64,000 nt of DNA from Daucus carota subsp. sativus (Eukaryota; Streptophyta; Magnoliopsida; Apiales; Apiaceae), in assembly GCF_001625215.2 (NCBI RefSeq), contig NC_030385.2, positions 45,781,598 through 45,845,597 on the forward strand, given 5' to 3'. The position numbers were made by a program, and so were the translations under genes. This document shows positions 55,272 to 64,000 of this stretch, in pieces. The stretch's first letter is position 1, and every line of letters begins with the position of its first letter. Below the pieces are notes generated by a model. That model worked only from the letters and a program-made list of their open reading frames with translations. It was not told where the DNA came from and did not search any database.

Positions 55272-55781
55272 TAAGTTTGACATGTTTACTGTAAACCTTA
55301 GCATATTGTATATACAACTCCTCTTAGTGGCAATGGTTCGTGTAAATATCAATAGACCAGAAAATATGTATCATCCCTCTTCGAGTGCTCCAGTTTCTTG
55401 GTGAACCTACTGCGAAACGTGTTCCATTTTTGTAAATTAAAGGAACCTTACTTTCTAAACAAGCTCACAGTTTTGGGGTGGACTCTTCCGGAACGTGTTT
55501 CATTTTATGCAAAAAGAACTTGCTCTTAAACAAGCTTTTCAAGTTGTTGGATATCCAGATTACGGATGAATATGAGCTTGGGAATTTAGTGAGGTTGAAT
55601 GCCGCTATCTGTTTGAACTTGGTTCAAACTCATTGTTGTTTTCCTGATCATAGAAGTTTGAAAATTTTGTAGGCATTAAATTTCTTTTTGCACATTTCCG
55701 GAAAAGATTGAAAATTTATTTCTGGGACAGGATTGATGCGTGAACTCGGATTTATTCAACTTGTTTAAATCTTAACATTTT

Positions 55782-57318
55782 TTACCAGGATATCTTCTTC
55801 GGTTTCATATTCTGTTTATGGCTCTTAATAACCAGTGATTTTTCCTTTCTCTGGTGAAGGAGAATCAAAGGTCTACAAAATAATAAAATTGCAGCCAGCT
55901 CCATCAGGAATGTCATTATGCTGATCCACACAAAGATTGTTCTTCTCCAGCACCAGATAATCTTCTTGACCTGTGGCAGCTCAGACTCGAGAGAGACCGA
56001 TGCAGAGTATATTTCTGGTATTCCTGCGCCGTGCTGCTGTTCGGCTCTCTGTTCAAGGATCACGCGTAAACAGGCAGTTGGTTCGATCCCTTCTGTGAAA
56101 TCGGAGAATTTAACCTCCAGAGTCTGCGATTCTGATTGAAACCCTGCAACCAGAGGAATGGTCTTGAATATGGTCTCAGCAAACCGGACAGACTGGCTTT
56201 TGAATTTCAGCATACTTGGGTAGCTTGAACTTGCTGTTACTTTACCAGTAGCAGATAGAAACTCCGCTTTAACCTGCAGATAGAAACCAAGACCCGTTGA
56301 ATGTAGACGATGCAGATGGTCTGGTGTAAGAATCAAGATAACATACCTGAAAGATACCAAGTTTCCTGTTGTATTCTGATTCAGGAAGGCTCAAAGAGAC
56401 GGTGAGCTGGAGTTTGTGATTGTAGGGAATTGCACGCTTGTCGCCCTTTCCCACTGCCGTGCTTTCCTTAGAGATCATACCAGATGATTGGGGAACTCCA
56501 TTAGAGGACATGAGTGGCATGAAAGCAACAGGACTAGCTCTGGTGTAGTCGAAGTTTAAGGCTTGTGTTGTCTGGATAGGCTCTTCAACTACGCGTCTCA
56601 TTGTCAGACCGCCTATGATGAAACTCGAAGCCAGAAGTCCAACCAACAAGAAGCAAACATAGATCATCCAGAAAATCGCCCAGGTGAACCTTACTGCCAG
56701 ATTCACTACAGCTTTTTGTGCCTTGATCTTCTTGTACATGAAAGATGTGAGATTCATATAGAATCCGACCCAGACACCAACGAGCATTTTCACTGCATAG
56801 TTTCTGATCCGTGCCACGGTTTGAAATGGAAACATCATTAACATAACAGACAAGTATGAGAGTCGGATGGGAAACATGAAGAATCCCAGGAAAAGATTGA
56901 TCTGAAAGCCGATCATTCTGACAATGATCACGGCCAAGAAGATCAAAGTGTTCAAAGGGAATTCTTGATATCCGCCTGAAGGACTATTCACCACCTTAGA
57001 GACATCGACATAATCATCAATGTTACAGTCAGGTATACCATTTGCTTGCTTTGAACTGAACTGAAGCATAGCCTTTTCGGATTCTAGAGATACCTTCTTG
57101 GCATTCTTATGAGAGGAATATTTGTCGTAAACTTTGCAAGGCTCAGAATCAAGCTGGAACAGTGGTCTACTAGAATTTTGAGACATTAACACTTTGTCAG
57201 CTCCATGGAGTAGCCACGGTTTCACCAGACCCGCGAAGAATCTCAAGTTACTTCCTCTACCAAAACCCGTAAATTCATCAGTATCAGAAGAATTTTCATG
57301 AAGGTTTGAGTCAGCCAT
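55782..57318 (-). CDS. Seipin (plant long N-terminus type, SEIPIN2/3-like)
   Basis: ER membrane protein that organises lipid-droplet formation. Exon 1 57318-56347 and exon 2 56273-55782, a 73-bp intron, 487 residues. Residues 1-120 form the variable N-terminal extension that distinguishes plant SEIPIN2/3 from the shorter SEIPIN1. A long hydrophobic block (122-165) and a helix at about 211-237 (FTWAIFWMIYVCFLLVGLLA) precede the lumenal domain (RRVVEEPIQTTQALNFDYT, later LQLTVSLSLPESEYNRKLGI, FQVKAEFLSATGK), the conserved seipin core. The C-terminal helix is at about 437-462. Both exons are intact. The gene is convergent with gene X (about 510 bp between stops). The left end of the Mutator-like element lies about 470 bp upstream of the ATG. 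Confidence 0.93.
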
Positions 57319-57394
57319 TGATGTTTTGGTGAAATGTAAGATAGTGAAAGCACAGAGGGGCTCTGGCCAAGGGTGGGAACAGCAGTCTGCGACA

Positions 57395-57401
57395 TTTTAT
57401 A
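57395..57401 (-). promoter_or_regulatory. TATA box of the seipin gene
   Basis: TATAAAA on the minus strand, 77 nt upstream of the ATG at 57318, which leaves room for a short 5' UTR. Confidence 0.6.
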
Positions 57402-58138
57402 GCCGAAAATTATTGACGTGGCACGACATCTGTTTTCTTGAATTTCTGAATATCAGACAGGCTGCAGTGCCTAGGGCATAGCCAGAAGATGGGAGAGTTT
57501 TGCCCACAGGGATTTCAGATAGATAATGTCACACATTTCAAAACTAAAACATATAAAATACTTCTTATCCGTTAATTAATTTCTATACCAGAAGATAGTA
57601 TGATTCAAATAAGAATTATTAGTAACGTGAGAACAGTGAGAACAATCATTCTGCACTTTTCATAGTAAAAGTGCAGAACAAGTACTACACATTTTTAAAG
57701 TGCTGAACTGTTCTCACATTAAAACGTGTTCTTCAGAGACCGCTACTCTACTTGAATATAAAAAAGATACCGTTGCAGTATGGTTTTCTGGCTCCATCTC
57801 ATTTCTAACCACTCTATTCAACCACTTTTCAAAAGTAACCAGTTTTTTTTCGAGCTTTCAAAACTAACCAGTCTAAATGAGGGGAGAAAACGCGACCCAA
57901 ACCAAAAAAATATTCCAGTAAGGGTCGCGCTTTGAAAGAGCGACCCAAACATAAATATATAAGTATGGGTCGCGCTTTCAAAGAGCGACCCATATGGGTT
58001 GTTTTTAAAAAAAAAAAATCAAAAATCAGAAAATATTATTTCAAAGGGCGACCCATATTATTTATATTATAATATATTATAATATTTTATAATATAATTT
58101 ATATAATGATATAATATAAAAATATTTTATATTATATA

Positions 58139-58140
<2 letters not shown>

Positions 58141-58195
<55 letters not shown>
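58141..58195. repeat. (TA)n microsatellite in the left arm of the MULE
   Basis: Uninterrupted AT/TA run of about 50 bp; the corresponding right-arm repeat lacks it. Confidence 0.95.
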
Positions 58196-58203
<8 letters not shown>

Positions 58204-58502
58204 TTAATTCAAGTTTTAGTAAGTATTTATATTATAATATTTTATAATATTATTTATATAATGATATAATATAAAAATATTTTATATTATATAGTGATAC
58301 ATTATTTGTGATATTATATTTTATATTATTATATTATGTAATGATATAATATAATATTATAGATTGTCATATTTAAATATTTAAGCTCATATAGATTGTA
58401 CTGAAAAGGTAATTCGCATTACATAAACTTAAACGAAACAGAAGCATTACATAAACTGAAAGGAAATTACATATGATTAAAATGAGAACATGACATAAGT
58501 TC

Positions 58503-59264
58503 TCAATCCTGAGTGAGGTCCACAATATAGTCGGAATCATATCCTTCATCATCATCTTCATCGTCCTCAGCGTGAGCATCATCGTCTCCACCATCATCAG
58601 CAACACCGCCTTCCACTTCATCTTCATCGACCCACGGGGTAGGCATTTGCACTCGACGGCACTGATAAGTTACATTGTCCACATCTCCCCACTCGGCCCA
58701 AAATCTGGCTTCCTGACTTCCCTCGAGTTTAGCCTGCAGTGCGGCGCACTCTTCATCGATTTTAGCCGCATAATACCTCCTGCGAGAATCACCAAATGGG
58801 ATATCCATCTCACCCATCTCACGATGGCGTTGAAAATAGAGTTTGTGAACTTCAGGGAATTTTCTGTTATGGATATCATCTTCCGCCTCCGTCATCACCC
58901 AATCTTTGCCCCTTCTAATCCTCCTATAAACATACCTGCAAATATAACGGAAGAGTTTGTTCCACTTTTTCACGTTCTTTTGATGTTCAACCTCGAGACG
59001 TCTCTCTTCTCTCGTCTCCTCTATCATTTTCTTGATGTCAAAGTCAGTGCGCATCCGTCCCAACGGTGGCCGAGTTTTCTTTTGTTGCACGACCGGTGGT
59101 GCCTTGCTTTTAGGAGCTGGTTTAGGTTGGTTGCTTCGGTTGTTGCGCATCCCTCCCAACACAAGCTCCGGCTGTCTCCTATCTTGTTGCTGTTTGAGGC
59201 GTTTTTCGCAGCCGGGGGTCATTGGTGCTTTCCCCTTATCCATTGGTGCCTTGCCCTTATCCAT
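58503..59264 (-). CDS. MULE accessory ORF: basic protein with an acidic C-terminal tail, function unknown
   Basis: Intact 253-codon frame on the same strand as and about 70 bp downstream of the transposase stop. It opens with two copies of MDKGKAP, then a basic Pro/Lys/Arg-rich segment, a region that may be helical (IKKMIEETREERRLEVEHQ), a Trp/Tyr/Arg-rich middle (WNKLFRYICRYVYRRIRRGK) and a strongly acidic tail (residues about 205-253) ending DYIVDLTQD. I do not recognise a domain. It may be either a second gene of the element, comparable only in position to mudrB, or the 3' exon of a longer transcript. It shows no nonsense mutations, which argues for recent coding function. Confidence 0.6.
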   Translation of the reverse strand: MDKGKAPMDKGKAPMTPGCEKRLKQQQDRRQPELVLGGMRNNRSNQPKPAPKSKAPPVVQQKKTRPPLGRMRTDFDIKKMIEETREERRLEVEHQKNVKKWNKLFRYICRYVYRRIRRGKDWVMTEAEDDIHNRKFPEVHKLYFQRHREMGEMDIPFGDSRRRYYAAKIDEECAALQAKLEGSQEARFWAEWGDVDNVTYQCRRVQMPTPWVDEDEVEGGVADDGGDDDAHAEDDEDDDEGYDSDYIVDLTQD

Positions 59265-59335
59265 TTTCAGCTTAAGTGATGAGTGAATTTTGTGTTTGTT
59301 TAGTTGCTTGTATGTGTATCAACCATAATGAAGAC

Positions 59336-61137
59336 CTATTTATAGGCGAATGGATTATTGTTTAGCTGAATTATGTCAACCACCTGCGTGTTCCCGCCCT
59401 TATTGCACCCTTTTACCATGTACCTTTGCGTCTTTACGGAGAACAAACCGGTTCCTCTATTAAATGTCTCGACCCGGTGTGTGTTAGCTTTGGCTGCAAT
59501 CTTCTCCAACTTATTTCTCGTCCTTAGACAAAGTTCATGACCCTCCCCAATGCCCTCAAGCACTGCGTTCCTCTCCTTATTGACCGTCCTAACAGTTTTA
59601 TAAAACATGAATTCAATCATTGCGGTCACAGGTAGGTGCCGAGCCACGCGCACGTTACCATTAAAGCTCTCCGTGATGTTTGTGGTAGCTTGGCCGAAAC
59701 GAGCGTGGCCTGTGTCATGACAAATAGTCCAGAGGGCTGGACTTATCCCTAGCAACCACCTCAAGCCTTGAGGCGAAAGCTCTCCAATCTTCTTCATGTA
59801 CGCATCATATTTCCTAATCTGTGGCGTATTGCCGGCTAGCCACATGTACATTTTAAGGTCCTTTCCCGGGAATGCCTTGGAGAAGTTGCTCCTAACATGA
59901 TGGAGACAGAATCTGTGATAGCCCATCGGCGGGGTAAAACCACTCGCTTCGTCATTCATTGCAGCAAGGATCCCCGTCGCACGGTCAGATATAATACAAA
60001 CCCCCAATCTATCTCGGCATACATGTCTACGTAAAAGACGTAGAAACCAAGACCAATTTTCAGTTGTTTCCTCATCAACAAGGGCGAAGCATATGGGATA
60101 TTGGTGGTTATTAGAGTCGACTCCCACCGCGACCAGCAATTTCCCATTATACTTTCCCTTAAGAAATGTACCATCAATGGAAATAACTGGCCGTGCATAC
60201 TGCCAACCATCAATCATTGCTTTTAGGCACCAAAATGCACGAACAAATGTCGATGTACCCCTCTCTTTATGATGTGGAACAACCTCAACCACAACTATAC
60301 TTCCGACATTTGTACTGGCCATGACATTAAGAAACCGAGGGAGCTCGTTGTAGGTTGTCTTCCAGCTTCCATAAACGCTTTCCATGGCGGCCATCTTCCC
60401 CCTCCATGCTTTCAAGTAACTAACCAAATGGTGGTACTCATCATTGACCATTGTGATGATGTTGCTTACCTTCAATTGAGGGGTCTGGGAGATCTGTTGA
60501 AACAAAATATATTAACATTAACGATGAATAATAAACGATAATATTTAGACATATAATGATATCCAAGGTTGTAGGACTTACGTAGGGAGCAACCACATAG
60601 CCAATCATTTTTGCTGAAATTTTGCGGTGGTCCTGCGTGGGTCTATCCAGTAGGCATGTGTGAATCTCTGAAATTATGTTGAAAACTCCCACCGTAGTTT
60701 TCAACATAATTTGAAACTTGGCCACCTGCAGCAGTTTGTCCGGTTTGTCCATAGTTCCCCCCATACTCGCCTCCATAGTGTTGGCTGGGTTGAGCAATAC
60801 TCTCGGCCTCGATAAACAATGATACGTCTCCACCCAAGTGAAATCTCTCGGGGATACTTAACATCCTACGAACATCGTCGTCCGATTTAACAGACTTCAC
60901 AAAGAACCCCGAAACGAGGTTACTAACCCCGATTCGAGGATATTTCACACTAAGCTTGACATCCCAATGATGCCTACTTATATGCATCAACCCGAACACC
61001 ATATCTCGTAGTTCTTCAAGTGAGCTGCTCAATTTCACATACATCATTTCTTTCGGATCTAAGGTGTAGAGAACATCGTTATCTTGTTTTATGATTTCAC
61101 CTCCCCAGAAGAAATTAACGTTTACGTATCCGTCCAT
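59336..61137 (-). CDS. MULE transposase (MUDRA-like), probably frameshifted in exon 1 and lacking SWIM finger
   Basis: Proposed exons 61137-60582 and 60493-59336 with good splice sites (CCCTAC|GTAAGT; TTTCAACAG|ATC). Exon 1 starts at MDGYVNVNFFWGG, a MULE N-terminal domain, and ends DHRKISAKMIGYVVAPY. Between 60640 and 60660 the frame must change (one frame reads HMPTG-stop, the other CLLDRPTQDHRK), so a 1-nt indel or an unrecognised intron lies there. Exon 2 holds the catalytic domain: Asp in ISIDGTFLKGKY (60173-60175), Asp in IISDRATG (59984-59986), a CLHH motif, and Glu in NITESFNG (59669-59671). The spacings (63 and 105 residues) fit the MULE DDE fold. The frame ends NNPFAYK without the usual C-terminal SWIM zinc finger. 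A start at 61347 is possible but gives an unlikely N-terminus. Confidence 0.8.
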
Positions 61138-61228
61138 CTTTGTTTTTGAAGTGTGTGTTTTTTTATGATTTTCGTGTTCGGCTAGGATTTTCTCACAAGG
61201 CAGATTGATAATATGAGGGAGAGTTTGT

Positions 61229-61985
61229 AGTGTTTGTTTTTCTGATTTGGTTTTGGTGCATAATGAAGAACACAAAATGCTGCTTATAAGGACACAATTC
61301 AAAAGAAAACACTGTGCTTGAACAGTGGATGCATTTGCTTTCTTCACTTAATGGATTTGCAGAATCGTCCTCTCACCAAAAAAGTGATTCTTTCAGCAGT
61401 AAAAACATGCATGAATAGTGGATGCATTTGATTTTTCCAAATAATGGATTTGCAGAATCGTCCTCTCACAAAAGAAGTCATCTTTCAGCAGTGAAAACAG
61501 GCTTGAATATTTGATGCAGATTGCTTTCTCTACTTAATGGATTTGCAGAAAAACGTCCTCTCAGCAAAAAAGTGAATATTTGAGCAGTAACAACAGGCTG
61601 GCTTATTGAATTATTGAATGATTTCAATGAAGTTGGCAGCTTTGTCCAGTGTTAAATCAATGTTTTGTAATAAAAAGCTAAAAAACCTACTGCCTTAGAT
61701 GTGACCATACAATCAAAATTATTTGCACACTCCTCAAAAAATAATTCTCTGCATCACATTTTAATATTAGGTAAATAAAACTTTAAATATTAGATAAATA
61801 ATTAATAAACTATAAATATTAGGTAAATAAAAAAATATTAGGTAAAAATTAGATAAAGGAAAAAATATTTCCGAATTAAATTAAATTAAAAAATATAATA
61901 TTACAATCTATAATATTATATTATATCATTACATAATATAATAATATAAAATATAATATCACAAATAATGTATCACTATATAATA
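61229..61985. repeat. Direct duplication in the MULE, copy 1 (transposase 5' region)
   Basis: Begins GTAGTGTTTGTTTTTCTGAT; repeated nearly exactly at 62139-62883. It contains the transposase leader and three head-to-tail units of about 92 bp (61317-61600; word GGATTTGCAGAATCGTCCTC). Confidence 0.9.
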
Positions 61986-62138
61986 TAAAATATTTTTATA
62001 TTATATCATTATATAAATTATATTATAAAATATTATAATATAAATAATATGGGTCGCCCTTTGAAATAATATTCTAAATGGTGTGAAAAAATTTAATTTA
62101 TAAATAATAAATTAAAATTCTATGTATCATGCCAATGT

Positions 62139-62883
62139 AGTGTTTGTTTTTCTGATTTGGTTTTGGTGCATAATGAAGAACACAAAATGCTGCTTATAAG
62201 GACACAATTCAAAAGAAAACACTGTGCTTGAACAGTGGATGCATTTGCTTTCTTCACTTAATGGATTTGCAGAATCGTCCTCTCACCAAAAAAGTCATTC
62301 TTTCAGCATTAAAAACATGCATAAATAGTGGATGCATTTGATTTTTCCAAATAATGGATTTGCAGAATCGTCCTCTCACAAAAGAAGTCATCTTTCAGCA
62401 GTGAAAACAGGCTTGAATATTTGATGCAGATTGTTTTCTCTACTTAATGGATTTGCAGAAAAACGTCCTCTCAGCAAAAAAGTGAATATTTGAGCAGTAA
62501 CAACAGGCTGGCTTATTGAATTATTGAATGATTTCAATGAAGTTGGCAGCTTTGTCCAGTGTTAAATCAATGTTTTGTAATAAAAAGCTAAAAAACCTAC
62601 TGCCTTAGATGTGACCATACAATCAAAATTATTTGCACACTCCTCAAAAAATAATTCTCTGCATCACATTTTAATATTAGGTAAATAAAACTTTAAATAT
62701 TAGATAAATAATTAATAAACTATAAATATTAGGTAAATAAAAAAACATTAGGTAAAAATTAGATAAAGGAAAAAATATTTCCGAATTAAATTAAATTAAA
62801 AAATATAATATTACAATCTATAATATTATATTATATCATTACATAATATAATAATATAAAATATAATATCACAAATAATGTAT
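62139..62883. repeat. Direct duplication in the MULE, copy 2
   Basis: Same order and same three 92-bp sub-repeats as copy 1. Offset about 910 bp. The intervening 62000-62138 contains the inward part of the right inverted repeat (GGGTCGCCCTTTGAAA). Confidence 0.9.
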
Positions 62884-63334
62884 AAGAATTATCCGATTAA
62901 TGATTTTATTTTTAAAAAAAATATATCACAAATAATGTATAAGAATTTTATGATTTTTTTATATTATATCATTATATAATATAATATTATAAAAATATTA
63001 TATTATTTTAAAAAAAATTATTATATTATAATTAGGGTTGTTTCAAAGAAATGGGGCACATATCAAAGAGCTTGGGTAGCTCTTTGAAAATGCGACCCCA
63101 AGGGGGGATTTTCAACAAGCTTGGGTAGCTCTTTGAAAACGCGACCCAAGGGGGATTTTCAAGCTTGGGTCGCTTTTTCAAAGCGCGACCCCTGTTGGAG
63201 AAATCGTTTTCGTTCGGGTCGCTCTTTCTCGCCTCATTTAGACTGGTTAGTTTTGAAAGCTCGAAAAAAAACTGGTTAGTTTTGAAAAGTGGTTGAATAA
63301 ATTGGTTAGAAATGAGAGGGAGCCATGGTTTTCT

Positions 63335-63621
63335 GTCACTGCAGAAGTGTCAGGAGTTGGCATAATTGGCACACACACCCAAATGCTGCTGCTATGGCCT
63401 GTGGTCTGTCTATTCAGGCCACTTGACGACCAATGATAGCTCGCCCATGCTGAAGAATATAACAGGACTCGTACTCCATGTGATCGATTCCAAGGGGAAT
63501 AGACATAATATTTACATAAAATACCATAAGCTGGTAAATTTCGTGTTTGAAGTGAAAAAAATATAAACATAGTTTGGAGAAATATTTTACACTAGGAAAT
63601 CCGTATTCATAAGGGCACATA
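63335..63621. other. Flank of the MULE, no gene recognised
   Basis: Short open frames on both strands overlap (66 and 107 codons) but neither has recognisable family motifs or splice structure. Confidence 0.5.
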
Positions 63622-63806
63622 CAGTGGCGGATCTGGCTATGAAGTTAAGGGGGGTCAATTTTTTTGTAAAAAAAATTAAAAGGGGTCACAAAAAAATTAA
63701 GGGGGGTCAATTTCAATTTTACAACCTAAAAATATGTATAATATTAATAAAAAAAAAATTAAGGGGGTCAGTTGCCCCCTCTTGCCCCTTCTAAGATCCG
63801 CCTCTG
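63622..63806. mobile_element. hAT MITE of the GGCGGATC family
   Basis: Ends CAGTGGCGGATCTGG and the inverted complement GATCCGCCTCTG; perfect 8-bp duplication GGCACATA (63614-63621, 63807-63814). Purine-rich strand with AAGGGGGGTCAA repeats. Confidence 0.92.
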
Positions 63807-63857
63807 GGCACATACTAGAAAATCCGATCAATGAAGTAAGAAATTTGTCTATACAGA

Positions 63858-64000
63858 TCATGCAGATTGGAGAATCTTGGTTTCTGGAGTATAATTGTCC
63901 ATATCAGCATGGTTGCTTCTGGCAGACATTGAATAAGCACGGCATGAATCACTGATCGAAAGGGTCCTTTCTTCGCGGCTTTCTTCAGAGGATGACTGTG
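63858..64000 (-). CDS. Possible C-terminal end of an unrecognised gene, cut by the window edge
   Basis: On the minus strand, a frame open from the window edge runs 46 codons to TGA at 63858-63860. It is Ser-, Glu- and Arg-rich (SSSEESREERTLSISDS) and ends TPETKILQSA. Another minus frame is also open here, so the choice rests on composition alone. No family recognised. Confidence 0.3.
   Translation of the reverse strand, partial: QSSSEESREERTLSISDSCRAYSMSARSNHADMDNYTPETKILQSA

Larger units (their letters stand above)
57790..63324 (-). mobile_element. Mutator-like element (MULE), 5.5 kb, with transposase and a second ORF
   Basis: About 100-bp terminal inverted repeats (left GGCTCCATCTCATTTCTAAC; right its inverted complement with few differences). 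Perfect 10-bp target duplication ATGGTTTTCT (57780-57789, 63325-63334). Internal to the termini both ends carry repeated GGGTCGC / GCGACCC words in hairpin pairs. An AT-rich inverted repeat (58030-58380 versus 61890-62080) extends the terminal repeats inward. On the right side it has a roughly 910-bp direct duplication. Confidence 0.93.

Noticed and set aside
58572-59279. 235-codon plus-strand open frame
   Set aside because: It is the antisense shadow of the MULE accessory ORF; the minus-strand frame has the coherent basic and acidic composition and sits beside the transposase.
61317-61600. Regularly spaced repeats resembling an array
   Set aside because: Three 92-bp tandem units with no unique spacers in a plant transposon; not a CRISPR array.
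63366-63566. 66-codon plus-strand frame beside the MULE
   Set aside because: Overlaps a longer minus-strand frame, neither with recognisable motifs; the region is interrupted by the MULE and a hAT MITE.

Overview
The window is nuclear DNA of a flowering plant, most likely a core eudicot. It is AT-rich, has GT-AG introns of 80 bp to 2.1 kb, plant-only gene families (BES1/BZR1, DUF641/GIL1, plant-type seipin, plant gamma-glutamyl hydrolase) and dense plant transposons (Stowaway, hAT, PIF/Harbinger, Mutator-like, Helitron, a solo-LTR-like element). I cannot name the genus from sequence alone.

Layout. 0.4-2.35 kb: last four exons of ATR3, the diflavin reductase (+). 5.3-8.5 kb: an intact DUF641/GIL1-family gene (-), with a non-coding first exon about 1.8 kb upstream. 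10.8-15.4 kb: a complete 10-exon gamma-glutamyl hydrolase gene (-). 16.7-19.7 kb: a three-exon gene (+) for a protein of unknown function, probably organellar. 21.6-24.35 kb: a BES1/BZR1-homolog transcription factor (+). 49.4-55.3 kb: a seven-exon gene (+) I do not recognise ('gene X'). 55.8-57.3 kb: seipin (-), convergent with gene X. 57.8-63.3 kb: a Mutator-like element with a transposase and a second ORF. At the right edge there may be the tail of another minus-strand gene.

The accessory part is 24.3-49 kb. It looks like a complex tandem duplication of the interval between the BES1/BZR1 gene and gene X. Unit A (about 24.26-37.98 kb) starts with the intact BES1 3' end and finishes with a truncated, frameshifted first exon of gene X. 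Unit B (about 38.61-49.9 kb) starts with a detached copy of the BES1 last intron and 3' UTR and finishes with intact gene X. Several transposons can be dated because the other unit keeps the empty site. Unit A also holds an RNase H-like pseudogene, one exon of a GT14 glucuronosyltransferase, a membrane-anchored LEA-2/NHL-like gene whose first exon is duplicated, and a decayed defensin-like exon. Unit B keeps only a second, differently broken copy of the defensin-like exon.

The most unusual signal is inside the 3.86 kb LTR-like insertion in unit B (39.14-43.0 kb). It carries nine copies of a motif resembling the plant snRNA upstream sequence element, each followed by a TATA-like box. The five plus-strand modules and one minus-strand module have a 31-32 nt gap (Pol II snRNA geometry); three minus-strand modules have 24-26 nt (closer to Pol III geometry). 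All calls come from reading the sequence; no database search was possible.
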